Origin: Spirogloea muscicola
Taxonomy: Eukaryota; Streptophyta; Zygnematophyceae; Spirogloeales; Spirogloeaceae
Reading direction: 5' to 3'
Assembly (NCBI GenBank): GCA_009602725.1
Contig: WELB01000168.1
Location: 156,530-220,529, forward strand
Length of the DNA: 64,000 nucleotides
In this document: positions 40,135-52,624 of the stretch, in pieces
Layout of the letters: every line of letters starts with the position of its first letter
Position numbering within the stretch: the first letter of the stretch is position 1
Notes under the pieces: model-generated
The model's input: the letters and a program-made list of their open reading frames with translations, nothing else
The model's database searches: none
What the model was told of the DNA's origin: nothing
Made by a program: the position numbers and the translations under genes

Positions 40135-42010
40135 CTAGGCCAGCCAAGAAGAGAGGCTGACAAGGAAAGAAGAGAGTGACCAAGGAGGGAGGGAGCAACC
40201 TGATGTGCTTGGCAAGCTTAAACCACATATTGGGCCGGCCTGACTTGAGCGAATACGTCACAGCAAGGCAGAGGATGGACGCAGCTCTTCCAGATTGACA
40301 GCAATGGCTGTGAGAGGCCAGATGCCCGCTCAACACAACCTGCCGCCTTGGTTGCAGTATTCGTGTTTCAATTATCACAAGGCTAAGCAGAGCAAGAGTG
40401 TACTTGCAACAAGACCACAGTCGTACATCACCTGCTGCTAAGCTGTGACCCGCTCAGTAACCACGAGTCAGCACATAGAGGTCGCTGACTGATGCCCGAA
40501 ACCGGACGGTGAAGCTCTTGTGCCACCAGCTAAGCCCAACCAACTTCTGGTGCAAAGCATGAGCCTGAGCTCGCTTAAAAGGAGGCGAGGGCTGTGACAA
40601 GCTAGCCAAGCCATTAAAGTGGACAAGCAAAAGAATGCGGCTGCTGATATTTAATAATCGGCTGTGACTGCCAGCCAGATACACACAGGTAATCAGGACG
40701 GAGCCACAGGCTAGGCAGACAGGGCGCCCTCAATACCCCCGTGTCAGCAGTAGGAAGTCAGATGAGCTGAGGGGAGGAAGAGCAACCCCGCTGCGCAAGC
40801 CAGAGGCTGCTGCAAGGGCGCGACCAGCCCAGCGATGCAAAGCAATCGCTTGGGACCATTGTAGGCACATGAACGCATGCGGTAGCAGGACACAAGACCC
40901 AAAGGGTGCGTGTGTTTTAAGAGGTGGAGGGCCATGTGTGGCCGAGTACAAAGGCAAGCAGTTTGACAAATGTACGTCACCTGCTGCTAAGCTGACCCGC
41001 TCAGTAACCACGAGTCAGCACATAGAGGTCGCTAACTGATGCCCGAATACCGGACGGCAAACGACAAGCTCTTGAGCTACCAGCTAAGGCTCGACCAGCT
41101 TTCTAATTCAACGCATGAGCCTGAGCTCGCTGCAGACAAGCTGACACTCGACGACGCAAGAATGACAAGTAGGCTGCCGGCATGCCCATCTGAGCTGGAA
41201 GCACATCCTCACGTCGAGCATATCCCAAACTTGCAATACTCTCCAGTGAGGTGTGTGAGCGAGGGCCCATGCAGCCGAAATTGTCGATTGCGGCCAGGAG
41301 GAGGTGATCGCTGCGGGGATACTCAGAGTAGTGTCGGAGCTTTCTCTGCTCAGCACCTCCACTGCGTGGCCAGCAATGTGCGTGGAAGCGGAACACTTGT
41401 ATGCCTCCGTCACCACCACATCAACCAAGGCTCGTGGGCCTCCGCCAGGTTGTACACCCACAATGTCCAGGGTGCGACGGTGATGGCGTCCCTGGGAATT
41501 CGTGGTGATGGGCACTACATTGCTTACTTCCACAGTAGCGCTGTAGCCGGCGTCACGCATCAGGCCCGCCAGGGCGTCCCGTAGAATATTGTGGACGCCC
41601 ACCACCTCAGGGCCTGTGGAACACCGCAGCACGTGGGTGGCAAGGTCTCCGCACTTCGCACGGAAGCAGCACTCACGCCGAGTTACTCCAATTAGGCAGG
41701 TCGGGGGCAGGCCTAGGCACAGCTGGAGAAGCGTCCGGAATGCTTTGGGGCTGAATTTGAAAGAGTTGTGTATGGGGTGCATGGTGAGCCAGTCCGTTGC
41801 GCCAGGTGTTGCGAGCGATGTGAGTCGTGCCAGAATCCTTGGATTGGTCATGATATCTGGCATCCTCAATGCCATTGCGACGCTCATCCTCAACTGCAGC
41901 CACGAGTCTGGCCTGTGCCCCTTTGTCTGATGCTTGAGCAAGCGCTGAGAAGGGAGTGAAGAGGGTTTGCAGGGAGGGGAAGGAGCGACGTCTTCCCGCC
42001 GGCTAGCTAC
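40135..42010 (-). mobile_element. Stack of 5'-truncated RLE-type LINE copies
   Basis: At least three minus-strand coding ends lie here. A tail-D relic is at 40300-40330. Coding ends stop at about 40454 (SDLYVLTRGY) and 40730 (SDFLLLTRGY). A longer copy at 40985-42010 contains the knuckle region ECCFRAKCGDLATHVLRC, the RLE-like core (HNILRDALAGLMRDAGYSAT; LDIVGVQPGGGPRALVDVVV; TEAYK) and DKGAQARLVAAVEDERR upstream. One zinc-knuckle Cys is replaced by Arg compared with the 16 kb copy. Frames are broken in several places. CTGCTGCTAAGCTGACCCG-type UTR sequence is shared by the stacked ends. Confidence 0.75.
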
Positions 42011-42054
42011 TCAGATTTGCATCTCCTGACTAGAGATTACTGAGCGTTCCCTGG

Positions 42055-42180
42055 CTGATGTCTTAGTCCTAGTCCTTGTCCTTCGCACTCCGGCTCCTTC
42101 AGACCTTGTCCATTTCTTTGGGCTGGCCTTTCCCAGCCACCAGTCAATCTGGCCGCGCTTTCCTCAAGGAGCAGAGTGCT
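42055..42180 (+). repeat. LINE 3' UTR with tail C
   Basis: A plus-strand tail C lies at 42100-42170 (TTTGGGCTGGCCTTTCCCAG, then CCAGTCAATCTGGCCGCGC). It abuts the minus-strand stack on its left and a minus-strand tail A on its right. Confidence 0.65.
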
Positions 42181-42254
42181 GACTCGCGGGTGCTCCTCAG
42201 TTGCACTTGGAATGCCAAGCAGCCTTCCTCCACCTCGGCTGCAGGGCCCGCCAG

Positions 42255-42745
42255 ACAGAAGGAAGGTGCTCGCCCATTGAGAGAAGGGGCTGGCAAAGCC
42301 AACCCAAAATGAATGGACAATGTTCAAAGCCAAAGAAAGAAGTGCCGAAAAAGAAGAAAGTGCTCGCCCATTGAAAATAGGGGCTGGAACAACCAGCCCG
42401 AAAAAGAATGAACAGAGTACGAGAAGGGGGCCAGGGGAAGCGCTAAGTAACAGAAACAAAGCTGCTACGAGACACTCAGTAACCCCTGCTAAGCAGCCGC
42501 AGATCAGAGATGCTGGGCTCCTGGAAGTGGGTCCCCTGGCCGAAAAAGGACTACACTACAAAGTGCAAGACGGTGCAGAGGGAGATGCAGATGACAGAGG
42601 ATGACAAAGGAAGCGCAAGGGGAGGGGGGAGGCAACCTGGTGCCAGCAACCGAGGAAGGCCGGGAAGGGCTGCACCCTGTTCGCGGCGTTGCTGGGTTGC
42701 TGGTTAGCTTCAGAGGCCAGCAGCGAGAGTAACGAGGACAACCGA
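42255..42745 (-). mobile_element. LINE end interrupted by a 185-bp tail-A insertion with 10-bp TSD
   Basis: A minus-strand tail A (42262-42335) leads into its UTR. At 42354-42538 a second, nearly intact LINE end (tail A plus SDLRLLSRGY coding end) is inserted. GCCGAAAAAG flanks it at 42344-42353 and 42539-42548. The uninterrupted sequence GTGCCGAAAAAGGACTACAC exists at about 52735 in a related copy and acts as an empty site. From 42556 to 42740 there is a further relic (AFLGCWHQVASPLPLRF) of the post-RT segment. Confidence 0.85.
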
Positions 42746-42769
42746 CCCCCCTAGCACCCGTGGATGTTC

Positions 42770-42885
42770 ATGGCCAGGAGAGAGAAGGCGCGCGGGGCGC
42801 ATGAAATGAAATGGAGGCCAATCCAAGCCGGTACATTGTCCAGGCAGAGTCTAGGGCTATCTAAACAGGGCTACATAATACAGGG
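42770..42885 (-). repeat. LINE tail G copy
   Basis: Contains GAGAGAAGGCGCGCGGGGCG followed by CATGAAATGAAATGGAGGCC and CAGGCAGAGTCTAGGG. On the minus strand it reads as a 3' end closing with GCGCGCCTTCTCTC. It also occurs at 51540, 53140, 53623 and 60790. It lies about 160 bp upstream of the renalase-like start. Confidence 0.65.
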
Positions 42886-43041
42886 GATAAAAGCAAGCGC
42901 GGCCAGATCCACTGGTGCCTGGGAGAAGGTATCACCCGCCGCTGAAGGAGCTCCTGCAGCCGCCTCGGCCGCGTGCTGCTGCGCGCGCCCGCCGGCCCCG
43001 CCGCCGCCGCCGCGCCCGCGCCCCGCCGCGCGGCCGCGGCG

Positions 43042-45826
43042 ATGACCGCGGCCATGGCTGCTGCGGGCCATGGGAAGACGGCCGCCGTGATCGGCGCCGG
43101 CAGTGAGACTCGATTCCATGGCCCCATTCCTGCCTCCTACGGCTTGAGCTGAACGAGAGCTGCGCTTGTGAAGGTCTCGCCAGCTCGTCGAGACTTGCTC
43201 GTGCCGCAGCATGAGGAGAAACGCCCTCACTGAGCTTCTATAGGCCCGCAGAAAGCGGGGATTGTCAATCCTGTGGCAGTCTCCCGGTTGTGCTACTCAG
43301 CTATACATGGGTTGCGTGCTTGGGCTCCTCCTACATCTAGACATGCTGCCTAGCGAACCGTTACTTCAGAACGTGGGGACCCACCAGAGGTTAAGCACTT
43401 GTTGCTCCAAGACTCATGCCAATCTCTGCTTGCTGTGCTTGCTGCTGCAGTTGCAGGACTTGCGTGTGCCAAGTCTCTCGCTGACAATGGAGTTCTGGTG
43501 TCATTATTCGATCTGGGACGTCGGCCGGGGGGGCGCATGTCACGTCGCTGGTGAGACTGCGTCACCTGTAATTAGCAGCCGCTTTCAGATTTCGTCGGTG
43601 TTTGGACACCTATAATTACCATGTCACGAGATTGATGTATAACTCCCACCTGCAATGCAGCAGAACTAGACGACCATGGGCCTGTCCCTCCTGCCACTTA
43701 CGTGGCCTGCGGAGTATATCCCTGTCGTGTTTCACAGTGAGACGCTCGACGATGGACAGGAGCTCTTCTTTGATCATGGCTGCCAGTACTTCAATGCAAA
43801 GACACCAGTTGTTCGGAGCTTCCTTGACAAGTTCATAGCAGATGGGACAGTTGCAGAATGGAAGGGATGCTTTGGAACGTTGGATGCAGCAAGCAACGTC
43901 TTCTCCAAAGACGAAGTAGGCATCAGTTCAGTGGAACGCCACAGATAATAGGAAATCCGACATTACACCTGGAGATTGACTCAACAAAGACAAGACTTGA
44001 GCTGAAATTTTGCAGCACCTGACTTGCTGTCACAGACATAAGCTGGACAGCAGTCCTACAGCTAATTCCCCCTAAGATGTGCTCAGGATGGTGGCAAGGT
44101 TCGTCTTGTATGTCAGCCTGGAATGGACGCCATGTGTCAGGCACTTGCCCGAAGTGCAGGTATGTCCTCGCGAAACTCATTGTCTGTGGCTCACATAGAT
44201 GCAAGACTGTAGTAGCCTTGTTTCTGCAAGTTCAGGCCTCACCTGATGTGCGTTCTGTGCACATTTTCTTCTCAGTCATTCCTGCTCATATATGTTACTG
44301 CTAGATCTCTCTTTGTCAGTTGGAGAGATGATGCATAAGGCTACTGAGACAATGACAGGAGTGTATCAGGTGCTGGGTACTCCAGCTGCTCTCAGCTACT
44401 TAATCCTATACTTTGGCAGGGTCACAGACACGATTTGGCACACAAGTCTCTACTCTGACATGGGCCAACAAAGGCTGGCAATTGTCAGCAAATAATGGAG
44501 AACAGCTTGGAGTGTACGATTCTGTTGTTCTCGCTGCTGCATACAAGACGTTCTCCATAGGTCGATTGAAAACGCCCTTCTAGCAGAGGGGATCGTTAGA
44601 GCATAGCCAAGGTTGAGTGCATTGATAGTACATGTGCCAGTGCAGTTTCTTGATGACAGGGGTCCAGGATGTCTAAGATGCATTACCTGCATACAGAGTC
44701 CGCCATGGCATAGCATGCTCAATGACCTTGCTGCTCTTTCTGATGAGATGCTCCTTCTCAGATTGCAGATGCTCCAGCTATACCAAAGGTGACAAATGCA
44801 ATCAGGAATGTTGAAGCAGCACCTTCATTTGCCCTTCTGCTCGCATTTGCAGAGCCGCTATCTCAGGTACGTGCAGCCCACTCTTGTCAGATTTTTATTG
44901 CATACTCAGTCATGTTTGATGAGCCTTTTAGGCAGATCTGTCCTTTAGTCTGCAATCTGAGATGAAGGTTGCATCTCTCAGGTACCCTTTGATGCTGCGT
45001 TTGTTAGCAACTCAGAAAGGATCTCTTGGGTTGCCCGAGACAGCAGCAAGCCAGGACGGCAAAGGTGAGTAGTGAAAGCTATGCACTCTCAAATGAATAG
45101 GAAAGGACCAGGTCATGACTGTAAGTTTCTTGCATGCCATCACAACCAAGTCAGAGGTTCTTCTGCTTCCTGATGACCCACGCACTTGGTTGGCCAGACT
45201 TCCAGAATGCTGGGTTGTACATAGTACTGCTGAGTATGCAGTGACGGCCATGCGGAGGGCCCCACCTCCAGGCCGACCCTCACTGGAGCTTTTGCAAGAA
45301 ATTGCCCAAGAAATGTACTCAAGCTTCCAGGCTGCAGTTCCCCATCAATCCCAGCCAGTCACCATGAAGGCGCACAGATGGTTAGTCTGTCATCTCCAGA
45401 CAGTAGTATGTGGTCAAGCTTTGATAGCTCATGATGATGTGACGATTAGATGGTGCTGATGAGCCTGCAATGTTTTCAGTATATGAATCACCATGGGCAG
45501 TCACTGCCCACGCGTGGTAGGTACTGCCATGTGCATCCGGCAGGCATTGTGCCGGTAGCAGCATGTGAAATCACTACACCTGCTGCTCATCTGAGTCAGT
45601 GCTGCTGACTGACACGCAACTCCTGTTGGGGGGGCTGATTGCTAGGGGTGGAGGCTTCCCCACAAATGCTGCAGCTCCTGAGAGCATGTGCTTAACAGAT
45701 GATTCCCACTGCCTTGTGGCCTGTGGTGACTACTGCATCAGTCCTAGAGTTGAAAGTGCCATCCTTAGTGGCCTGGCAGCAGCTGACAAGCTTGCAAATG
45801 TACTCCTCAGTGAGTCACGATTGTAG
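43042..45826 (+). CDS. Renalase-like FAD/NAD(P)-binding oxidoreductase
   Basis: Resembles the plant plastid-type FAD oxidoreductases of the AT3G04650 group, within the amine-oxidase/renalase fold; the substrate is unknown. Exons placed: 43042-43102 and 43451-43550 give AAVIGAGIAGLACAKSLADN and SLFDLGRRPGGRMSRR, the dinucleotide-binding motif and GG doublet. Exon 43737-43915 gives ETLDDGQELFFDHGCQYFNA and VAEWKGCFGTLDAASNVFSK. An exon near 44080-44160 gives VRLVCQPGMDAMCQALARSA. Exons near 45115-45380 give LPDDPRTWLARLPECWVVHS and IAQEMYSSFQAAVPHQ ... MKAHRW. The last exon gives DDSHCLVACGDYCISPRVES and AILSGLAAADKLANVL, the C-terminal FAD-binding segment, with stop TAG at 45826. Intermediate exons (44300-45000) are partly assigned. 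No clear transit peptide precedes the ATG at 43042. Confidence 0.85.
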
Positions 45827-46349
45827 CAACAAAGGTGACTGGTGTCCTCTGTTACCTACTCTACTGGAAGCCTCTTTCTCTGTTTATTGGCATAGTAGCA
45901 TGAATTGGCTTTAATGAGTATTGCAGATGCAAGCAACCCCAAACCACTATGAGCTTTGAAGAAGGGGAGCAAAGGCCGTGACAAATTAGCCTGATGTGCG
46001 CCTGTATGCTGCATGCTCAACATCTCGGCTGAAAGTAGAAGATGCTACATGGAACACTAGGGCAGAGGCAAGATGCAAGGTACCACATATTTGATAATGG
46101 TATAATAATAGCCAGCTCATGACAGGCATACTGCTACTAATGTAAATGTCAACAACTTGTCTTAAACATCACAAAGTTTCCCTCAAAAAGGAGTGCCTTT
46201 GCATTGCAATTGACTGCGTGCACCATATATGCAGCCAAGCCCATGATCGTGCACCGTTATTGATACAGCCAGTTAATAAGCCCCTGGGCCCCTGGAAAGC
46301 GTGTGTGCAGGATGTGAAGTCTGCAGCTGCAGCAGTACCCGCAGATTCC
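45827..46349. other. Convergent spacer, renalase-like gene / glutaredoxin
   Basis: About 520 bp between two stop codons, holding both 3' UTRs. A weak tail-like string (GGCCGTGACAAATTAGCC, near 45972) suggests an old retroelement scrap. No gene is visible. Confidence 0.4.
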
Positions 46350-47867
<1,518 letters not shown>

Positions 47868-48160
47868 GGCGGCGGCGGCGGCAGGCCGGCGGCGACGACG
47901 AGGTCGGCGGCAGCGGCAGCGGCGGCAGCAGCGGCGAGCCGTTTGTGTGCGAGCGCGTGTGCACGTCGCGGCGCATGCTGGGCCGCGTGGGCGCCTTCTC
48001 CAAGGACCCGACGCCGGGGACGTGCGTGACGGTGTGTGGCGTGTCGGAGCTGGACGCGTGCACCGAGGCGTGCCGCCGCTCCGTCTGCGCCTCCTGGCAC
48101 CACGTTCCCAGCTGGAACGACATCTGCATGCGCCGCTGCACCGACGAGTGCCTCCGCTGA
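47868..48160 (+). CDS. Small cysteine-rich protein, 5' end in gap
   Basis: The open frame leaves the gap in a GGC repeat and reads about 96 residues: a Gly/Ser-rich linker, then FVCERVCTSRRMLGRVGAFS, PTPGTCVTVCGVSELDACTE, ACRRSVCASWHHVPSWNDIC and MRRCTDECLR with stop TGA at 48160. Ten cysteines occur in paired spacings (C-x3-C and C-x4-C), which suggests disulfides or metal binding. I do not recognise a named family, although the regular pattern and compact domain suggest a real conserved protein. The start and any targeting sequence are in the gap. It is divergent from the glutaredoxin; a shared promoter, and perhaps a shared redox role, is only an inference. Confidence 0.65.
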
Positions 48161-49320
48161 GCTCCCAGGACGGAGCCCCGCCACAGATAGCTCACCGCCG
48201 AGGGGCCGGAGCGTGGCGAGAGCCGGGAACGGCAGCGAGCGAGGTGTCGAGATGGGGCCCAAGCAGGTGGGCACACGGAGGTGCTCTCCGAGGCCCGGCC
48301 ATTGTGCCCGCTCGTCCTCCTCCTGCGACGGTGCCGTCGTTCGATTTGGTGACCTCCACGTGTGTGGTCGCGTGCTCAAGTACCAGGCTTGGGTCATGAT
48401 GGATGGCAGCAATGTGGCACAAATGTCCGAGTGCGCCACAGCGCCGCTAGCACTCAAGGGTCGACCGGCCGGTTGAAGCGCTTCTTGGCCATCACTTTGA
48501 GGACTGCCCAGCGCAGCCGCTCCGGCAGTGGGGACCAGCTGACGGCACAGCGGGTGTCAGCTTGAATCAGAGCTAGCCCTCTGGCGCCTCGGCCCTTTTT
48601 AAAGTGCTGCTCAGTTGATTAGCCTCAAGGTCGCCCCAATCGTCGCTTCTTCCCCTGTATCTCTGCACACTGGTGCATGGCAAGGACGCGAGAGGTGCGC
48701 TTAGCCTTCCTGCATCAGTTGCTTCGAGTCGCAATGCGTACTGGTGTGACCCCTTTGGAAATCACCTTTTACCACACCTCTGTGGGCCGCTACTCTGCGC
48801 CCCTCTGCGTCCACCTCTGGTGGCCCGTTACTCCTTGTCAGACGTGAAATGCAGTCCCCTCCTTTCCTTGACAAACAAGGCTAGGCTGCACCTGTCGTGC
48901 TTCCCTTTTGATTGCATGAGTCGGCCTCGGGTAAGGTCACCTGGATCCTGCACTGCCAGGCCGTTAATACCGCCAATGCCTAGCAAGCCCCCGGGCTCCG
49001 CACAACATCTTGCTCTGCCATCGCTGCCAATGCAAGGGGAGCTCGCAACACTGCTTGCAACGCTCGACCGTTTGGGTACTCCACTAATGCAAATACGCTG
49101 CTGCAGGTGCAGGGCTGGGCATGAACAAGCAATCAAGCGCGGCCTCGCAATTGACTTGCCTTTTCACGATTTCTGCATTCAGGCTCTAGGACATTCAGCA
49201 CAGGAGACTGTCACATAGTGGTAGCAAGCTGAGTATTGCCCTTAACTGAAATTATAGTTTGTATAAAGACCCCTGATTGTGAAGACCCTCACAAATAAGA
49301 GAACGTCTTTGGGGGTGGCT
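48161..49320. other. Region without a recognised gene
   Basis: A minus-strand frame near 48540-48430 reads PERLRWAVLKVMAKKRFNRP, possibly a gene or element end, but nothing else supports it. A 181-codon plus-strand frame at 48673-49218 has Leu/Pro/Cys-rich random-looking composition and no domain. I call neither a gene. Confidence 0.35.
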
Positions 49321-50929
49321 CTACCAGAGGAGCCTGTACAGGTTCCACACATCGGTCTGGTGCACAACCTCGGCACCTGACCAGCCGGCGGCGCGCGCGT
49401 ACCTGGCAAGTGTTGAGCGTGTCATGCACGTGCCTGTGGCAGACGAAGGGCTGTTTGCCATTGCCTGCGGCAGGCACGCCAGGACGCTGTACCCATAGCA
49501 CAGCCGCGCACGGAAATTTGTGGAATCCTCGTCAGGGCCTGCTAGCTGCAGGTTGCTTGGAGGCGCCGTGTCCCGCCACGGGAGCATGGCTTCCAAGGTG
49601 TCCTCGACCTGCATGCGAAACCGTCACCCATAATTCGCCTCGTAAGCACAGCCATAATTCGACAAACTGGTGATGACCAACAGGCGCTGCACTTCATAAA
49701 TATGGTGGCAGCCATCGCACCTTCTCGTCGGCGATGAGCACGGCGCCTCGGCCCTCCTTGAGGAGCTCGCGTGCAGTGCGCAGTACGTCTATCGGGTTGT
49801 GCATATCGTGCACGCACTCGAGGAGCGTGACAAGGTCGCAGCAGCCCCGCAAGCCGTCCAGCCGCATCATGATATCATGCGCCAGGCCGCAGTGTACCTC
49901 CACGCGGCCTTCCAGGCCCTCCTGTGCCACCAGCTTTCGCGCCTTGCCCACAGAGAGTGCGTCGGCATCGATTGCGTGGACTTTGGACTTGGGGTAGCCC
50001 TTGGCCATGGCAACGCTCGAGTGCCCGCACCCGCAAGCCACATCTACGACACACGGTAAAGCACCATAGTGTCTTGTATTGCACACCATATGGAGCAGAG
50101 GCACGTAGTAATTGTGGGGTCAGTTGGCAGGATATTCAAACAAACAGTTGAAGCGCAGATGCCCGCTAAGTTGAGACGGTCAAGGAGTTACCTGCAATGA
50201 TGCCGCCTTTCAGAAGGATCTTGTCGATGTCTGGCAGCATGGGGATCCAGTCCTGCGTGAGGTGCTGCGCGTACCCCGCCTGGCTGGATGCTGCTATGCC
50301 CGCCACCATGCGCTCACCGTATGCCTCAAATGGGACCCCGCCGCCTGTCCTGCGAGCCTGCAGGTCAGCGAGCAGGCTCAAGGACGCACACTTGACACTG
50401 GATGCCGGACGTCGGCATGGAGCTCGAGAGAAGCCAAGGTGACGAGGGCCACGACGTACCGGAAGGCGTCCAGAAGCTGGGGGATCATAAGGCCGAAGTT
50501 TGCCAGGAACGTCGGCGTGGCTGTGAACGCAGGGCAGGCGGGGTCCAGGATCGCCCGAGCGAGGCCTGGGGCCAGGGCGAACTTGCCGTGCCCGAGCTCG
50601 CCGCCTCCGTCGCCGCCATCGCCGGGGCTGTAGCACAGGTAGCCCTGCGCGGAGCAGCTGCACAGCAGCTCCCGTAGGTAGCGCTCGCAGAGCCCTGTGG
50701 CGGCGGCGAGCTCCTGCGGCGCGACGGCACGGCCGGCGTCCCGCATCGCCGCCCAGACGCCGAGCTGCAGGCCCATCGACAGCTGCAGCACGCCGACGGC
50801 GCCCGCGAAGTCGGCGGCGACGCGGGCACTGACCAGCGCCGCCGCGCGGGCGTTGGCGTCCGGGCAGCCGCCGCCGCCGCCGCCGCCGTTGGCGGGGATT
50901 GGCGGCGCCATGTGAGCCGCTGACTCCAC
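49321..50929 (-). CDS. SAM-dependent methyltransferase with N-terminal winged-helix domain
   Basis: Exons: 50929-50460, about 50365-50192, 50043-49721 and 49608-49321. The N-terminal winged helix (QLSMGLQLGVWAAMRDAGRA, then LAAATGLCERYLRELLCSCS) is the kind used for dimerisation in O-methyltransferases and Rv2258c-like proteins. The Rossmann domain has motif I DVACGCGHSSVAMAKGYPKS, acidic loop HAIDADALS, motif II-III VEVHCGLAHDIM, and LVTLLECVHDMHNPIDVLRT before the beta-5 GAVLIADEKV. The C-terminal part ends YGYSVLACLPQAMANSPSSA ... DVWNLYRLLW. The ATG at 50929 or 50911 both fit; the Gly run after MAPPIPANGG is coded by a GCC repeat. Substrate unknown. Junctions are GT-AG and in phase. Confidence 0.85.
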
Positions 50930-51004
50930 GGCAAGCGCGCCAGGTAGTGACGGAGATTCTGGCTGCTGATGTGAAGAGAGCGGATGTTAGATAAACAGCT
51001 CTCC

Positions 51005-51585
51005 GGTTTACGGCAGTGGCTTTGAGAGGCCACCCCCAAAGGGACTTCCGTGTATAAGAAACAAATGTAGGCCAATTGGCCCAGTACAAAGGCAAGCACA
51101 TCTAAAGATCTACATAACCTACAGCAGATTGACCCGCTCAATAACCACGGGTCAAACATAAAGGTCACTAATCGATGCATGAATACTAGATGCCAGAAAC
51201 GGAGCCCTTCTGCCACCAACTAGAGCTCGCCCAGCTTTCTGGTGCAAGGCACTAGCCTGAGCACGCTGCAAACAGGCCGAAACTCGTCGTCGCAAGAGCG
51301 ACAGATATGTAGCTGGCAAGCCCATCTCAGCCGGAAACACATCTGCACGTCGAGTATAGCCTAGATTGGCAATGTTTTGAAGGAGCGCGTGGAAACGAGG
51401 ACCCAGACAACCATAGATGGTCGCATTGGGGGTAATCGGAGTAGTGCCGCAGTTTTCTTTGTTCTGCACCGCTCACTGCATGCCCAGCGATGTGTGTGAT
51501 GCTGGGCGAGGAGCAGCTGCGGGAAGCATCGGCCAAAGGGGGAAAGCGCGCGAAAATGGAGGCCAATTCAAGCCGATGCATTGTT
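51005..51585 (-). mobile_element. 5'-truncated RLE-type LINE (same subfamily as 15.6 kb)
   Basis: The UTR at 51045-51150 and the coding end SDLYV... (51152 up) match the 15.6-16.0 kb copy almost base for base (GCACATCTAAAGATCTACAT, CCCGCTCAATAACCACGGGT). Coding carries GLPATYLSLLRRRVSACLQR. Compared with the older copy, a stretch near 51420 is deleted. A plus-sense tail-D relic (TGGCTTTGAGAGGCCA) lies at 51018. Confidence 0.75.
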
Positions 51586-51800
51586 CAGGCAGAGTCTAGG
51601 GCAGACTAAACAGGGCTACATAATTCGGAGACCTAAACTAAGGTGCCTAAGGTGACATCAGTACCCATGGGTGAGCACAACATACCCGACAAGCTAACTT
51701 GGGGAGCTGGAGCGCCGCCACGAAAGCCGGAGGCCTGACTTAGAGCGCGCCCTGCACGTTGATGAAGAGCCAATGCTTGCGAGCGCTGCAAACTAAAGTG
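51540..51800 (-). repeat. LINE tail G and related UTR
   Basis: Contains AATGGAGGCCAATTCAAGCC and GGCAGAGTCTAGGGCAGAC, then the CTAAGGTGACATCAGTACCC string also seen near 13120-13160. On the minus strand it is a 3' UTR with tail, interrupting the end of the 51.0 kb copy. Confidence 0.55.
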
Positions 51801-52620
51801 AGAGCCGCATTCTATAACATGCGATTAAGGCCTGCGGAATGCTGAAGTGGCCCAAGCTGCCCCCCCGATTTTGACGACGCGCATCAACCAGCCGGGTCAG
51901 ATGCTGGATCAGGGAGGACCATCTTACGCCGTAGCCTCCGTAGATATCCATGGCACACGTATAAAGATGGTCCTCTCGGGGATGGTCTTGGTAGTGCCGC
52001 TCCTTCTTGCGCTCCGCTCTGGACGTGGCCCAGGCAGACACGGTTGACGTGGGTGCGCCAGCCTTGTATGAGTCGATAAGTACCACGTCCAGGAGTAGAC
52101 GAGGCCCACCGCCCCGGGGGATGGCGACCACGTCCAGACGCCGCACGTATGGCTTGCCGTGCCTTGAGGAGATTGGCATGATGCCGGACACCTCCATCGC
52201 CGGATGATACCCCGCCTCTCGCACAAATCCAAACTTAGTGTCCCTGAGTAAGTCGTGGGAGGCAATGCGCTCACCCCCCTCAACACATCTCAGCATATGA
52301 GCAGCTAGATCGGGCTTGTCATCGGCAATGTGGCCACACTCGCACTGGCGGATGCCAACCAAGCAAGAAGAAGCGCGGCCAGATTGACTGGTGGCTGGAA
52401 AAGGGGGGGGGAGGCCGAGATAGTGGTGGAGCGGTATGCGAAATAGGTGCTGTGAGCCGAGGAACTCGTATATCGGCAGAGCGTTTAGCCACTTAGACGC
52501 GCACGGGGAGCTGATGGAAAGGAGCCGGGTGAGGCCACGTCCAACGGGAATAATGGACAAGGCCTGAAAGAGAATGCGGCTTCCGAAATTGAAGTATCGG
52601 CTGTAAAGTGCCAGCCAGAT
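51793..52620 (-). mobile_element. Second RLE-type LINE subfamily with a 36-bp tail-C scrap in its ORF
   Basis: The minus-strand frame of 255 codons carries the zinc knuckle CECGHIADDKPDLAAHMLRC, then HDLLRDTKFGFVREAGYHPA, LDVVAIPRGGGPRLLLDVVL and DSYK, and HYQDHPREDHL. It is clearly related to, but distinct from, the 15.6/41/51 kb subfamily. Just before the knuckle, LGLPP is followed by the foreign PFPATSQSGRASS and then CLVG. This foreign piece is the end of tail C (CCAGTCAATCTGGCCGCGC) read in frame, and it is missing from other copies. Confidence 0.8.
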
Positions 52621-52624
52621 GCAT

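Noticed and set aside
47868-47935. GGC/GCA repeat as regulatory element
   Set aside because: It encodes the Gly/Ser-rich linker of the Cys-rich protein and borders an assembly gap.
48673-49218. 181-codon plus-strand frame
   Set aside because: No domain, no splice support, composition like random GC-rich sequence.
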